38,302 nt of DNA from Gemmatimonadota bacterium. Lineage in GTDB: Bacteria; Gemmatimonadota; Gemmatimonadetes; Gemmatimonadales; Gemmatimonadaceae. This document shows positions 17,611-25,673 of the stretch, piece by piece. Each line of letters starts with the position of its first letter. Within the stretch, counting starts at the first letter, position 1. The notes under the pieces are model-generated. The model had not been told where the DNA came from. It worked only from the letters and a program-made list of their open reading frames with translations, and did not search any database. A program made the position numbers and the translations under genes. Location of the stretch: NCBI GenBank assembly GCA_003223455.1, contig QHVE01000051.1:8195-46496 (forward strand), read 5' to 3'.

Positions 17611-17629
17611 GTTGTCGGTTAACGGTTTA
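17611..17629. repeat. left copy of an inverted repeat pair flanking ffh
   Basis: GTTGTCGGTTAACGGTTTA here matches the reverse complement of 19192-19210 at 17 of 19 positions. The two copies face each other across ffh. It overlaps the larger inverted repeat just downstream. Nature unknown; a palindromic intergenic element or a remnant of a small mobile repeat is possible. Confidence 0.55.
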
Positions 17630-17709
17630 CGGCCGACCTCGGGACGGTCCGTGTTGATTGGAAGCGTCCCGAGGCACGCCGACCACCGTAAACCGTTCAC
17701 CGTGAACGG
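17621..17709. repeat. nested inverted repeats upstream of ffh
   Basis: The outer arms are AACGGTTTACGG (17621-17632) and CCGTAAACCGTT (17686-17697), perfect over 12 bp. The inner arms are CCTCGGGACG (17637-17646) and CGTCCCGAGG (17665-17674), perfect over 10 bp. A third palindrome, CCGTTCAC-C-GTGAACGG (17693-17709), overlaps the right outer arm, so two alternative foldings compete. It lies between the divergent lon and ffh starts, where it could be regulatory or an extragenic repeat. Confidence 0.6.
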
Positions 17710-17747
17710 CTTGTAATGCGTTCTGCTTCCCTTTAAGCTTCAAGGCT

Positions 17748-19103
17748 ATGTTCGATGAGCTCTCAGAGAAACTCGAGGCCGCCTTTTCGCGGCTGCGCGG
17801 TCGCGGCGTCCTCACGGAAGCTGACATCAAGGAGGGACTCCGCGAGGTGCGGCGCGTCCTCCTGGAGGCCGATGTCAACTTTGCGCTGACCCGCGAGTTC
17901 CTCGAGCGCGTCGAGCAGAAGGCGGTCGGCGTCAGCCAGCTCAAGACCGTTTCGCCCGCTCAGCAACTGGTGAAGATCGTCTACGACGAGCTCACCACGA
18001 TGCTCGGCGAGCGGCGCGAGGGGCTGAAGTTGAGCTCGGTCCCGCCCACCGTCGTCATGATGGTCGGGCTCCAGGGATCGGGAAAGACGACGACCGCGGC
18101 GAAGCTCGCTCGGAAGCTCAAGGCCGAAGGCCGCCAGACGCGTCTGATCGCCGCCGACGTGTATCGCCCCGCCGCGATCGACCAGCTCGAGACGCTCGGT
18201 CAACAGCTCGACATCCCCGTGTACGCGGAGCGGGGACATCAGGACGTCGTGAAGATCGCGCGCAATGGCATCGATCAGGCACGTCGCGCACGCGATCGCG
18301 TAGTGCTCGTCGACACGGCCGGGCGACTGCAGATCGACGACGAGATGATGGGCGAGCTGGAGAAGCTCAAGGCCGCGATCCGGCCCGATGAGATCCTGCT
18401 CGTCGCCGACGGCATGACGGGCCAGGACGCCGTGAAGATCGCGCAGGGCTTCGACAAGCGTCTCGACGTCACCGGCGTCATCCTCACGAAGATGGATGGC
18501 GATGCCCGCGGCGGCGCGGCGCTCTCCATCTACGGCGTGCTCAAGAAGCCGATCAAGTACATCGGCGTCGGCGAGAAGACGGATGCGCTCGAGGACTTCC
18601 ATCCGGACCGCATGGCGGGCCGGATCCTTCAGCAGGGCGATATCGTCTCGCTCGTCGAGAAAGCCCAGGGCGCCTTCGACGAGGACGTCGCTCGGCGGAT
18701 GGAGAAGAAGGTCCGGAAGGAAGGAATGGACCTCGAGGACTTTCTCACCGCCATGAAACAGCTGGAGAAGCTCGGACCGCTCGAGGGGTTGATGAAGATG
18801 CTCCCCGGCGTCAACAGCAAGATGCTGAAGCAGGTGCGCGACGCGGATCCGAAGCGCATGAAGCACCTCGAGGCGATCGTGCTGTCCATGACGAAGGACG
18901 AGCGCAAGAAGCCCGACCTGATGAACGGGTCGCGCCGTGCTCGCGTCGCCAAGGGCAGCGGCCGCCCGATCAGCGAGGTCAATCGCCTGCTCGAGCAGTT
19001 CCGCGAGATGCAGAAGATGATGAAGAAGGTGGCGGGGGGAGGCGGTCCCGGTGGCGGCGGACGCCGTTCACTGCCGCCGGGTATGTTTGGGGGGATGCGG
19101 TAA
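17748..19103 (+). CDS. ffh: signal recognition particle GTPase Ffh
   Basis: A 451-residue SRP54 protein that binds 4.5S RNA and signal sequences and targets nascent membrane proteins with FtsY. The order is N-domain (1-95), then G-domain with GLQGSGKT (107-114), the ADVYRPAAIDQL insertion region, DTAGR and TKMDGDARGG, then the methionine-rich M-domain (from about 325), ending in a Met/Gly-rich tail with MKKVAGGGGPGGGGR. The length is as expected. ATG at 17748 follows AAGG closely. It is the first gene of the conserved ffh-rpsP-rimM-trmD cluster, with a gap of 193 bases before rpsP holding repeats. A weak TTGTAA-17-TAAGCT pair (17711-17739) might be the promoter, but the evidence is thin. Confidence 0.97.
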   Translation: MFDELSEKLEAAFSRLRGRGVLTEADIKEGLREVRRVLLEADVNFALTREFLERVEQKAVGVSQLKTVSPAQQLVKIVYDELTTMLGERREGLKLSSVPPTVVMMVGLQGSGKTTTAAKLARKLKAEGRQTRLIAADVYRPAAIDQLETLGQQLDIPVYAERGHQDVVKIARNGIDQARRARDRVVLVDTAGRLQIDDEMMGELEKLKAAIRPDEILLVADGMTGQDAVKIAQGFDKRLDVTGVILTKMDGDARGGAALSIYGVLKKPIKYIGVGEKTDALEDFHPDRMAGRILQQGDIVSLVEKAQGAFDEDVARRMEKKVRKEGMDLEDFLTAMKQLEKLGPLEGLMKMLPGVNSKMLKQVRDADPKRMKHLEAIVLSMTKDERKKPDLMNGSRRARVAKGSGRPISEVNRLLEQFREMQKMMKKVAGGGGPGGGGRRSLPPGMFGGMR

Positions 19104-19153
19104 ACGGTTTGTCAGTTCGACGGTTTGACGGTTCCCGTGAGCGAACAGGAACC
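19104..19153. repeat. ACGGTTT repeats and hairpin after ffh
   Basis: ACGGTTT occurs at 19104-19110 and 19120-19126, with ACGGTTC at 19128-19134. GGTTCC (19130-19135) and GGAACC (19148-19153) could form a 6-bp hairpin after the ffh stop. The same ACGGTTT core is inside the repeats upstream of ffh. It may weakly attenuate transcription into rpsP. Confidence 0.45.
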
Positions 19154-19191
19154 TCAAAGGCGTAGCTGACCGGTGCGCCGGCCGCAAAGCG

Positions 19192-19210
19192 AAAACCGTC
19201 AACCGACAAC
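19192..19210. repeat. right copy of the inverted repeat pair flanking ffh
   Basis: AAAACCGTCAACCGACAAC is the reverse complement of 17611-17629 with two mismatches. It lies between ffh and rpsP, about 87 bases before the rpsP start. Confidence 0.55.
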
Positions 19211-19296
19211 AGCAGTTGCAGTTCCCTGGGTGCGGCTCGGATCTCCCGAGCACGCGAGGAGCCCAGAATCAGTACAACACTTCAGGAGTAGTTCAC

Positions 19297-19620
19297 ATGG
19301 CCGTCAAGATCCGTCTTCGTCGCGTGGGTCGAAAGAAGTCTCCCATGTATCGCATCGTCGTCGCCGACTCCAAGAGCCCGCGCGACGGCAAGTTCATCGA
19401 GATCGTCGGCCAGTATCAGCCGCGCACCGGTGACAAGGCGCTCAACCTGAACGCCGAGCGCGTGAACCACTGGCTGAACGTCGGTGCGCAGCCGACCGAC
19501 ACCGTGCGCTCGCTCCTCCGTAAGGCGGGAGTCCTGAAGCAGCGTCACGAGTCGCGTCTCGCGAGCAAGCTCCAGGCGAGCGCGGTTCCCGTCGCCGAGG
19601 CCAAGGCCGACGAGGCCTGA
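19297..19620 (+). CDS. rpsP: 30S ribosomal protein S16
   Basis: A 107-residue S16, part of the 30S subunit body. The N-terminal MAVKIRLRRVGRKKSPMYRI with VVADSKSPRDGKFIE and VGQYQPRT is nearly the family consensus. A C-terminal extension after about residue 80 (KQRHESRLASKLQ and an Ala/Glu-rich tail) is variable in the family. The start is the ATG with AGGAG (19284-19288) eight bases upstream. It lies in the usual place before rimM, ten bases away. Confidence 0.98.
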   Translation: MAVKIRLRRVGRKKSPMYRIVVADSKSPRDGKFIEIVGQYQPRTGDKALNLNAERVNHWLNVGAQPTDTVRSLLRKAGVLKQRHESRLASKLQASAVPVAEAKADEA

Positions 19621-19630
19621 CCCCGATGCG

Positions 19631-20173
19631 ATGACGACGCCCGCGTTCATCATCGTCGGGCGGGTCCGCAAGGCACACGGCATCCGCGGCGAGGTCGTCG
19701 TGGAACCGATCACCGATGCGCCGGATGCGGTATTCGCGTCCGGCCGTCGTGTATTTGCGGGGACCGCCAACGGGGATCTCGCGCCGAACCGCTCGGAGCT
19801 GCACGTCGCGTCCAGTCGTCCCTTCAACGAGGGCCTTCTCGTGGCGTTCGCCGAAGTCCCCGATCGCACCGTCGCGGACGCCTGGCGGGGTCGATATCTC
19901 CTCCTGCCGGCCGACGAGCTGCCCCCGCCGAACGAGGACGAGGTGTACGTGCACGACCTGCCGGGCATGCAGGTCGAGCTGGAGACCGGCGAGGTGGTCG
20001 GCACGGTCGAGGAGACGTACGAGCTTCCACAGGGCCTCGCCCTGGATGTCCGCCGCGTCGCACCGCGTGAGCAGGAGACGGTGCTCATCCTCTTCGACGA
20101 GCGGACGATCGCATCCGTCGATCGCGACGCGCGGCGAATCGTCGTGACGCCGCCCGAAGGATTGCTCGAGTGA
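19631..20173 (+). CDS. rimM: ribosome maturation factor RimM
   Basis: A 180-residue protein that binds S19 and aids maturation of the 30S head. The N-terminal RimM domain begins IIVGRVRKAHGIRGEVVVEP, the signature, and the C-terminal PRC-barrel begins near YVHDLPGMQVELETGEVVGT and includes LILFDERTIASVDRDARRIV. Length and order are normal. It is coupled upstream to rpsP (ten bases) and downstream to trmD (GTGA overlap at 20170-20173). Confidence 0.96.
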   Translation: MTTPAFIIVGRVRKAHGIRGEVVVEPITDAPDAVFASGRRVFAGTANGDLAPNRSELHVASSRPFNEGLLVAFAEVPDRTVADAWRGRYLLLPADELPPPNEDEVYVHDLPGMQVELETGEVVGTVEETYELPQGLALDVRRVAPREQETVLILFDERTIASVDRDARRIVVTPPEGLLE

Positions 20174-20856
20174 GGATCAACGTCGTTACGATCTTCCCCG
20201 AGTTCTTCGCCGCGCCGCTCGCGATCAGCATCCCCGCGCGTGCCGCGGCCGCCGGGCTGGTCGAGTACCGGATCGTCGACTTGCGCGACCATACGCATGA
20301 CCGTCATCGCACCGTCGACGACTATCCCTACGGCGGCGGCGCAGGGATGGTGATGAAGCCCGAGCCGTTCTTCGAGGCGGTCGACATGCTCGCGCCAACC
20401 GGTCCGATCGTTCTGATGAGCGCACGCGGACGTCGCTTCGCCCAACCGGACGCCGTGCGCTTCGCCGCGGTGCCCGAGCTCACGATCCTGTGCGGGCACT
20501 ACAAGGACGTGGATCAGCGCGTCGCCGAGCACCTGGCAACGGAGGAGCTGTCGCTGGGTGACTTCGTGCTGAGCGGTGGGGAGCCGGCCGCACTCGCGGT
20601 CATCGACGCCACCGTACGACTCCTGCCCGGCGCGATGAGCGATCACGCCAGCGCGTTCGGCGATTCGTACTGGGAGCGCGGACTCTCGGCACCGAGCTAC
20701 ACGCGACCGCCGGAATTCCGCGGACACACCGTCCCCGAGGTGCTCCTGTCGGGTGATCATGGGAAGATCGCGAAATGGCGGATTTTAGAGGGAGAACGCC
20801 TCACGCGAGAGCGTGATCGGCGGCAAAACGGCCGAGACGACGACCCGGAAGTGTGA
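20170..20856 (+). CDS. trmD: tRNA (guanine-N1-)-methyltransferase TrmD
   Basis: A 228-residue SPOUT methyltransferase that makes m1G37 in tRNAs reading CNN and some other codons, preventing frameshifting. Signatures are INVVTIFPEFF, DYPYGGGAGMVMKPEP, LCGHYKDVDQRV, and the SAM-binding knot GDFVLSGGEPAALAVIDA. The start is GTG at 20170, overlapping the rimM stop. In most bacteria rplS follows directly; here 138 bases and two unrelated genes intervene. I see no good terminator after it, so some transcription may continue downstream. Confidence 0.97.
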   Translation: MRINVVTIFPEFFAAPLAISIPARAAAAGLVEYRIVDLRDHTHDRHRTVDDYPYGGGAGMVMKPEPFFEAVDMLAPTGPIVLMSARGRRFAQPDAVRFAAVPELTILCGHYKDVDQRVAEHLATEELSLGDFVLSGGEPAALAVIDATVRLLPGAMSDHASAFGDSYWERGLSAPSYTRPPEFRGHTVPEVLLSGDHGKIAKWRILEGERLTRERDRRQNGRDDDPEV

Positions 20857-20993
20857 CGGCGAGATGCCGCCCGGGGTGATCAGTATGGGCGGTTTGTCTT
20901 GACAAGATCCTGCGACCGCCCGACGTTTTCTGCACCGCGAAGACCGTCCACTCGCGGACCCTTCCCCTTTCGCTTCGACAACAGGCGTCCATC

Positions 20994-21965
20994 GTGCCCC
21001 ACTGCGCCCCCCTGCTCCCCAGGCGCCGCGCCAAGCGTGCGGCCGTTCCTCGCCACCTCGTGCGCCTCGCCACGGCGCTCGCGATCACCCTCGGCGGCGC
21101 ACGTGTGCTGTCCGCACAGACGCTCGAAGACGCGGAGATGCTGCAACGGCGTGAAGTCCACGCCAGCGTGACGTACGCCAGCGAAGGGTGGAGCGAGTAC
21201 TGGGAGGGGACCCTTCGTCGAAGCAACGGAAACGTCGGCGAAGTCACCACGCAGAGCGTTGGCCTGCGCGTCGGCGTCGGTGTGGGCCAGCGGTTGACCG
21301 TGATCGGCTCGCTTCCCTACGTGTGGACCGAAGCGAGCCAGGGCGTCCTTCACGGTATGAGCGGCCGGCAGGATCTCACCCTGCTCGCCAAGTACCGAGT
21401 CGCGAATCCGCTCATCGCGGGCCGCGTCCGCCTGAAGCTTCTCGCGGTGGGCGGCCTGTCCACACCCACGAGCGACTACACGCCGGATTTCCTGCCGTTG
21501 TCCATCGGCTCGCACAGCAAGAGCGCGATCACGCGACTTGCCACGCATCTCCAGGATCGCACCGGCTGGTTCTTCGACGGCTACGCCGAGCGTGTCTGGC
21601 GCTCCAACGTCACGCTGGATCGCGCCTCCTACTTCAGCGACGGTCACTATTACGAGACGAACGAAGTCGCGATGCCCGATGTCGCGATGTACCGCGGAAC
21701 GCTCGGCTGGCAGCGCGGCGCGTGGTGCATCCCGGTCGGTGTGAGCGCGCAGCGCACGCTGGGCGGCGCCGACATCCGCCGTCAGGACATGCCGTTCGTC
21801 TCGAACCGGATGAACGCGACGACGGCTCACGCAGAGGTGATGTACTTCCTCCCCCGTACGTCGAATCTGCGCCTCGATCTCGGTGCTGCGCACACCATCA
21901 CTGGTCGCAACGTCGGTCGGTCCACCGCCTTCATGACCGGTTTCACCTATGCCTTCCATCTCTGA
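20994..21965 (+). CDS. putative outer-membrane beta-barrel protein
   Basis: A 323-residue protein with a long basic leader and a signal peptide (LATALAITLGGARVLSAQT, cleavage near residue 42). The remainder is alternating polar and hydrophobic strands with G-V-G-V-G-Q-R-L-T-V-I-G and LPYVWTEA, ending HTITGRN...FMTGFTYAFHL, whose final aromatic-Leu end fits an outer-membrane barrel targeted by BAM. It resembles proteins annotated as transporter or phenol-pathway MetA-like barrels, but the assignment is loose. The start is GTG at 20994. TTGACA at 20899-20904 could be a -35 box, without a clear -10. The next gene begins one base after its stop, so the barrel and the haloperoxidase-like lipoprotein form a pair. 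Confidence 0.72.
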   Translation: MPHCAPLLPRRRAKRAAVPRHLVRLATALAITLGGARVLSAQTLEDAEMLQRREVHASVTYASEGWSEYWEGTLRRSNGNVGEVTTQSVGLRVGVGVGQRLTVIGSLPYVWTEASQGVLHGMSGRQDLTLLAKYRVANPLIAGRVRLKLLAVGGLSTPTSDYTPDFLPLSIGSHSKSAITRLATHLQDRTGWFFDGYAERVWRSNVTLDRASYFSDGHYYETNEVAMPDVAMYRGTLGWQRGAWCIPVGVSAQRTLGGADIRRQDMPFVSNRMNATTAHAEVMYFLPRTSNLRLDLGAAHTITGRNVGRSTAFMTGFTYAFHL

Positions 21966-21966
21966 T

Positions 21967-23550
21967 ATGTCGCCACGCCATCCGACGCGGCGCATGCCGT
22001 CGATGAAGGGTGCTCGAATCGTCGCGCTCGCGATGCTCGGCATCGCCGTCCTCGTTTCGAGCTGCGACAAGTCGATCGTCGAGCCGAACGCGTCGCTGCC
22101 GCCCGTCGAGGCAGCGAGCGTCGACGCGAACGCCGGCTCCTGGAAGATGATCGTGCTCTCCGGCCCCGATCAGGTGGTGGTGCCCGATCCAACGCCGGTG
22201 ACCGGCGCCGCATACCAAGCCGAGCTGCAGGCGGTGAAGACGGCCCAGGCCAACATGACGGACGCGCAGCGCGCAGCCGTGCGCTACTGGACCGGTGCCG
22301 GTGTGCTGCGCTGGAACGAGATCGAGCGCGAGCTCGTGGCGCGCTACAATCTGCCCCCCGCGCCTCGCGCCGACGGAAGCTATCCGCTCCCCGACGCCGA
22401 GAATCCGTTCTCGGATCCTGTCTTCCCCTTCTCCAATCCCCCGTACGCGGCGCGCGCCTACAGCTACGTGAGCGTGGCCCAGTACGAGGCGCTCAAGGCG
22501 GCGTGGTACTGGAAGTTCCGGTTCAATCGGCTGTCGCCCGCCCGTAACGATCCCGCCGTCGCAACAGCCGTGGCTGCGAGCGCGCTACCCAGCTACCCGT
22601 CCGAAGACGCGGTACTCTCCGGCGTCACCGCGGAGATGCTCAAGTTGCTCTTCCCGGCGTCGCTGGAGGAGATCACGCGCAAGGCAGCCGAGGAGCGCGA
22701 GGCGGCGATTCTCTCCGGCCGCGCAACCGCGAGCGACGTCGCTGCCGGGCTCGCGCTCGGCAAGTCGATCGCTGCACTCGTGATCAACCGTGCACGCGCT
22801 GACGGGATGAGCACAGCGCCAGGCAACCCAGCGATGTGGAAGTCGCTGTCTGACGCAGCCGCGGCGCGAGGCGAGACCCCCTGGCAGAGCCAGGAGACTC
22901 CTGCGCGCGCGCCGCTCCTCATGAACTTCGGCACCGTGAAGGCCTGGACGATGACAGCCGCGCAGGTGACCGCGCTCGAGCCCGGTGCTCCGCCGTCCAC
23001 GTCCTCGCAGCAGATGAAGGACGAGCTGGCGACGGTCAAGAACACCATCGACAATCTCACGCGTGACCAGCTCGCGATCGCGCTCAAGTGGAACGATGGC
23101 GCGGGCACCGCGACACCGCCGGGGCACTGGAACGCGATCGCATCGGACTATGTGCGCGACGCGCGCATGAGCGAGGTCCGCGCGGCGCGCGTCTACGCCA
23201 TGCTCAACATGGCGATGCACGACGTGGCCGTGGGATGCTGGGATACGAAGATGAAGTTCTTCAACCCTCGGCCCGCACAGCTCGACCCATCGATCAAGAC
23301 GATGATCGGTCTGCCGAACTTCCCGGCGTTCCCTTCCGGTCACTCCACCTTCTCCGGGGCCGCCGCGACGACGCTCTCCTACTTCTTCCCGCAGGCGCGC
23401 GCCAGCTTCGACGCGATGGCTGACGAGGCGGGCATCTCTCGCCTCTACGGCGGAATTCATTACCCCTCCGACATCAGGGAGGGGAAGGCCCACGGCACCC
23501 GCATCGGAGAGTGGGTGCTGAATGTGGCCAGGGCGGACGGGGCCAACTGA
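21967..23550 (+). CDS. vanadium-dependent haloperoxidase/PAP2-type lipoprotein
   Basis: A 527-residue lipoprotein (LVSSC, Cys at 33). The C-terminal domain has all three parts of the PAP2/vanadium-haloperoxidase active site in order: KMKFFNPRP (K428, R435), PSGHS (456-460), and SRLYGGIHYPSD (R492, H498, D502). The large helical N-terminal part fits the VCPO-like family rather than small PAP2 lipid phosphatases. Whether it binds vanadate and oxidises halides or acts as an acid phosphatase cannot be settled from sequence. Starts at 21967, 21994 and 22003 are all possible; the last gives the neatest signal peptide. It sits with the barrel gene inside the trmD-rplS gap and ends at a strong hairpin. 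Confidence 0.87.
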   Translation: MSPRHPTRRMPSMKGARIVALAMLGIAVLVSSCDKSIVEPNASLPPVEAASVDANAGSWKMIVLSGPDQVVVPDPTPVTGAAYQAELQAVKTAQANMTDAQRAAVRYWTGAGVLRWNEIERELVARYNLPPAPRADGSYPLPDAENPFSDPVFPFSNPPYAARAYSYVSVAQYEALKAAWYWKFRFNRLSPARNDPAVATAVAASALPSYPSEDAVLSGVTAEMLKLLFPASLEEITRKAAEEREAAILSGRATASDVAAGLALGKSIAALVINRARADGMSTAPGNPAMWKSLSDAAAARGETPWQSQETPARAPLLMNFGTVKAWTMTAAQVTALEPGAPPSTSSQQMKDELATVKNTIDNLTRDQLAIALKWNDGAGTATPPGHWNAIASDYVRDARMSEVRAARVYAMLNMAMHDVAVGCWDTKMKFFNPRPAQLDPSIKTMIGLPNFPAFPSGHSTFSGAAATTLSYFFPQARASFDAMADEAGISRLYGGIHYPSDIREGKAHGTRIGEWVLNVARADGAN

Positions 23551-23583
23551 CAGGGACGGCCAGTTCGGGAGCGTTCAGTCCTG

Positions 23584-23621
23584 AAGGACGGGGTGCCGGC
23601 GTACGCCGGCACCCCGTCCTT
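23584..23621 (+). terminator. 18-bp hairpin terminator before rplS
   Basis: The arms 23584-23601 and 23604-23621 are perfectly complementary over 18 bp with a TA centre, starting 34 bases after the haloperoxidase-like stop and followed by GCAATTC. It should end the upstream unit, so rplS needs its own promoter in 23622-23731, where no clear one is visible. Confidence 0.7.
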
Positions 23622-23731
23622 GCAATTCGGTGGCACTTTGTGAGGACTGGACTCCACTCCCACCCCCCACTAAGTTGGGAGTTCTCAACACTTTCCGCCT
23701 CAAAGCGGGCACCTTCTGCCCCGAGCGTCAT

Positions 23732-24115
23732 ATGCATGCCTTCATCGAGACCCAGAAAGAGTGGCTCCGCACCAACGTTCCCCCGTTCCGGGCCGGTGAC
23801 ACGCTGCGCGTGAACGTGCGCGTGAAGGAAGGGGAGAAGGAGCGCATCCAGGCGTTCGAGGGGGTCTGCATCGCCCGCCGTGGCTCCGGTGTGAGCGCGA
23901 CGTTCACCGTCCGCAAGATCTCCAACGGGGTCGGTGTCGAGCGCATCTTCCCGCTGCACAGCCCGATGCTCAGCGAGATCCAGGTGGTCCGTCGTGGGCG
24001 CGTGCGCCGTGCCAAGCTCTATTACCTGCGCCACCTCACCGGCAAGGCCACGCGCATCAAGGAGCGCAAGGCGAAGGTGTTCGTGCCCCAGACGGGCGCG
24101 CCCGCCGCGGAGTAA
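23732..24115 (+). CDS. rplS: 50S ribosomal protein L19
   Basis: A 127-residue L19, located at the subunit interface of the 50S subunit. [55 protein letters not shown] and [14 protein letters not shown] match the family closely along its whole length. The start is ATG at 23732; upstream in-frame codons would add unrelated sequence. It is separated from trmD by two non-ribosomal genes and a strong hairpin, contrary to the usual order. rnhB starts 23 bases after its stop. Confidence 0.97.
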   Translation: MHAFIETQKEWLRTNVPPFRAGDTLRVNVRVKEGEKERIQAFEGVCIARRGSGVSATFTVRKISNGVGVERIFPLHSPMLSEIQVVRRGRVRRAKLYYLRHLTGKATRIKERKAKVFVPQTGAPAAE

Positions 24116-24138
24116 GCCTCAGTCGGATCTTCCCGAGC

Positions 24139-24831
24139 GTGCCGCGCCGCTGGAGCGCGCTCGAGCGGGATCTGCGCGAGTCGCGCGGTCCCTTGATCGC
24201 CGGGGTGGATGAAGTTGGACGGGGCCCCCTCGCGGGCCCCGTCGTCGCATGCGCCGTCGTGTTCCCGCCCGACGCGCGCGCCATCCGGGGGGTCGACGAC
24301 TCCAAGGAGCTCGATGGCCCCGAGCGAGAGAAGCTCGCGCGCCGCATCCGCGAGCGTGCGCTGGGGATCGGCATCGGTGCCGCCTCCGTGCGCGAGATCG
24401 ATCGGATCAACATCTATCACGCGTCCGTGCTGGCCATTCGTCGTGCCATCTCTCGCCTCCCGGTCGCGCCGCATCACGTCGTGATCGACGGCAATCCCAT
24501 TCGCAGCCTGGGAATCGAGCACACGGCCGTCGTCGGCGGCGACGCGTGCTGCCACTCGATCGCCTGCGCGTCGATCGTCGCCAAGGTGACGCGCGACCGC
24601 CTCATGCGCGCGCTCGCGAAACGCCACCCGCACTATCGGTGGGAGTCGAACGTCGGATACGGAACGCCGGAACATCACGCCGGCCTGGCGTCGCACGGCA
24701 TCACGCGGCATCATCGTCGGTCGTTCTCGCCCGTTCAGCTCGCACTCGCCCTCTCCGTGGCTCCGCCTGCGGAGGCCCCCGCCCTCGCCGCAGCGCTGCA
24801 GGACGTCCTCCAACCGGAAGCCAGCCCGTGA
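24139..24831 (+). CDS. rnhB: ribonuclease HII
   Basis: A 230-residue enzyme cutting the RNA strand of RNA-DNA hybrids and removing single ribonucleotides from DNA. The motifs are IAGVDEVGRGPLAGPVVA with the first two acidic residues, DDSKEL, HHVVIDGNP, and SIACASIVAKVTRDR. The C-terminal HPHYRWESNVGYGTPEHHAGL is typical. The start is GTG at 24139. Linkage to rplS is conserved in many bacteria. The stop overlaps the GTG of the SDR gene, so that gene is probably co-translated. Confidence 0.96.
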   Translation: MPRRWSALERDLRESRGPLIAGVDEVGRGPLAGPVVACAVVFPPDARAIRGVDDSKELDGPEREKLARRIRERALGIGIGAASVREIDRINIYHASVLAIRRAISRLPVAPHHVVIDGNPIRSLGIEHTAVVGGDACCHSIACASIVAKVTRDRLMRALAKRHPHYRWESNVGYGTPEHHAGLASHGITRHHRRSFSPVQLALALSVAPPAEAPALAAALQDVLQPEASP

Positions 24832-25667
24832 GCCAGTCCGTGTTTCGCGAAGGACTCTTCGACGGTCAGGTCGCGCTGATCACCGGAGGAGGGAGCGGCA
24901 TCGGGCGCGGTATCGCCGACGTGCTGGCCTCACTGGGGGCGCACGTCGTGCTCGCGAGCCGCAAGCTCGAGCGAGTCGAGGCCGCGGCGATGGAGATCCG
25001 CGCGGATGGGCGCAAGGCGAGCGCGGTGGCGGTCGACGTGCGTGAGCCCGAGCGCGTGCAGTCCGCCGTCGCGGACATCCAGCGCGCGCACGGCCGGATC
25101 GATCTGCTCGTGAACAACGCCGCGGGGAACTTCTACGCTCCGTCGGAGTCACTCTCGCCGAACGCGTGGAAGAGTGTGATCGAGATCGATCTGTACGGGA
25201 CGTTCTTCTGCTCGCAGGCGGTCCTCCCCGTGATGCGCGCGCAGGGGGGTGGCTCGATCGTCAACATCTCGATGACGCTGCACTATCGGGGCTGGCCGCT
25301 GATGGCCCATGCCACCGCCGCGAAGGCCGGGATCGATGCGCTCACGAGGACGCTCGCGCTCGAGTGGGCGCGCGACCGCGTGCGCATCAACGCCATCGCG
25401 CCGGGCCCGATCCCGACGGAAGGGGTGAAGAAGGCGTTTGCGCCGCCGCCCTCCGCCGACGGCGTCGTGGACGTCTTCGCGCAGGAACGCGCGATGGAGA
25501 GCTACGCGAAGAAGATGATCCCCCTCCAGCGTTTCGGAACACCCGAGGACATCGCGCAGATGGTGGCGTTCCTCGCGTCGCCGGCCGGCGCGTGGATCAC
25601 GGGTGCCATCATGGTGGTCGACGGCGGAGAGTGGCTGGCGAAGCCGCCGATGCCATCGCCACGCTGA
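24828..25667 (+). CDS. SDR-family oxidoreductase, 2,4-dienoyl-CoA reductase-like
   Basis: A 279-residue short-chain dehydrogenase. The nucleotide motif is TGGGSGIG (19-26) and the NAG-type motif is NNAAGNF (96-102), the form found in 2,4-dienoyl-CoA and trans-2-enoyl-CoA reductases. The catalytic Lys is K166 in TAAKAG; the residue four before it is Ala, not Tyr, so the classical YxxxK is absent, as in the dienoyl-CoA reductase group. Y153 could be the alternative Tyr. The sequence from about 180 (INAIAPGPIPTEG) is typical SDR. NADPH-dependent reduction in unsaturated fatty acid oxidation is the likely role. The GTG at 24828 overlaps the rnhB stop; a GTG at 24840 is an alternative. It converges on the GT87 gene, with six bases between the stops. 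Confidence 0.87.
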   Translation: MSQSVFREGLFDGQVALITGGGSGIGRGIADVLASLGAHVVLASRKLERVEAAAMEIRADGRKASAVAVDVREPERVQSAVADIQRAHGRIDLLVNNAAGNFYAPSESLSPNAWKSVIEIDLYGTFFCSQAVLPVMRAQGGGSIVNISMTLHYRGWPLMAHATAAKAGIDALTRTLALEWARDRVRINAIAPGPIPTEGVKKAFAPPPSADGVVDVFAQERAMESYAKKMIPLQRFGTPEDIAQMVAFLASPAGAWITGAIMVVDGGEWLAKPPMPSPR

Positions 25668-25673
25668 CGCGCC

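Noticed and set aside
23622-23731. A ribosomal-protein leader structure before rplS
   Set aside because: Short complementary stretches exist, but I could not build a convincing conserved fold or find a clear promoter.
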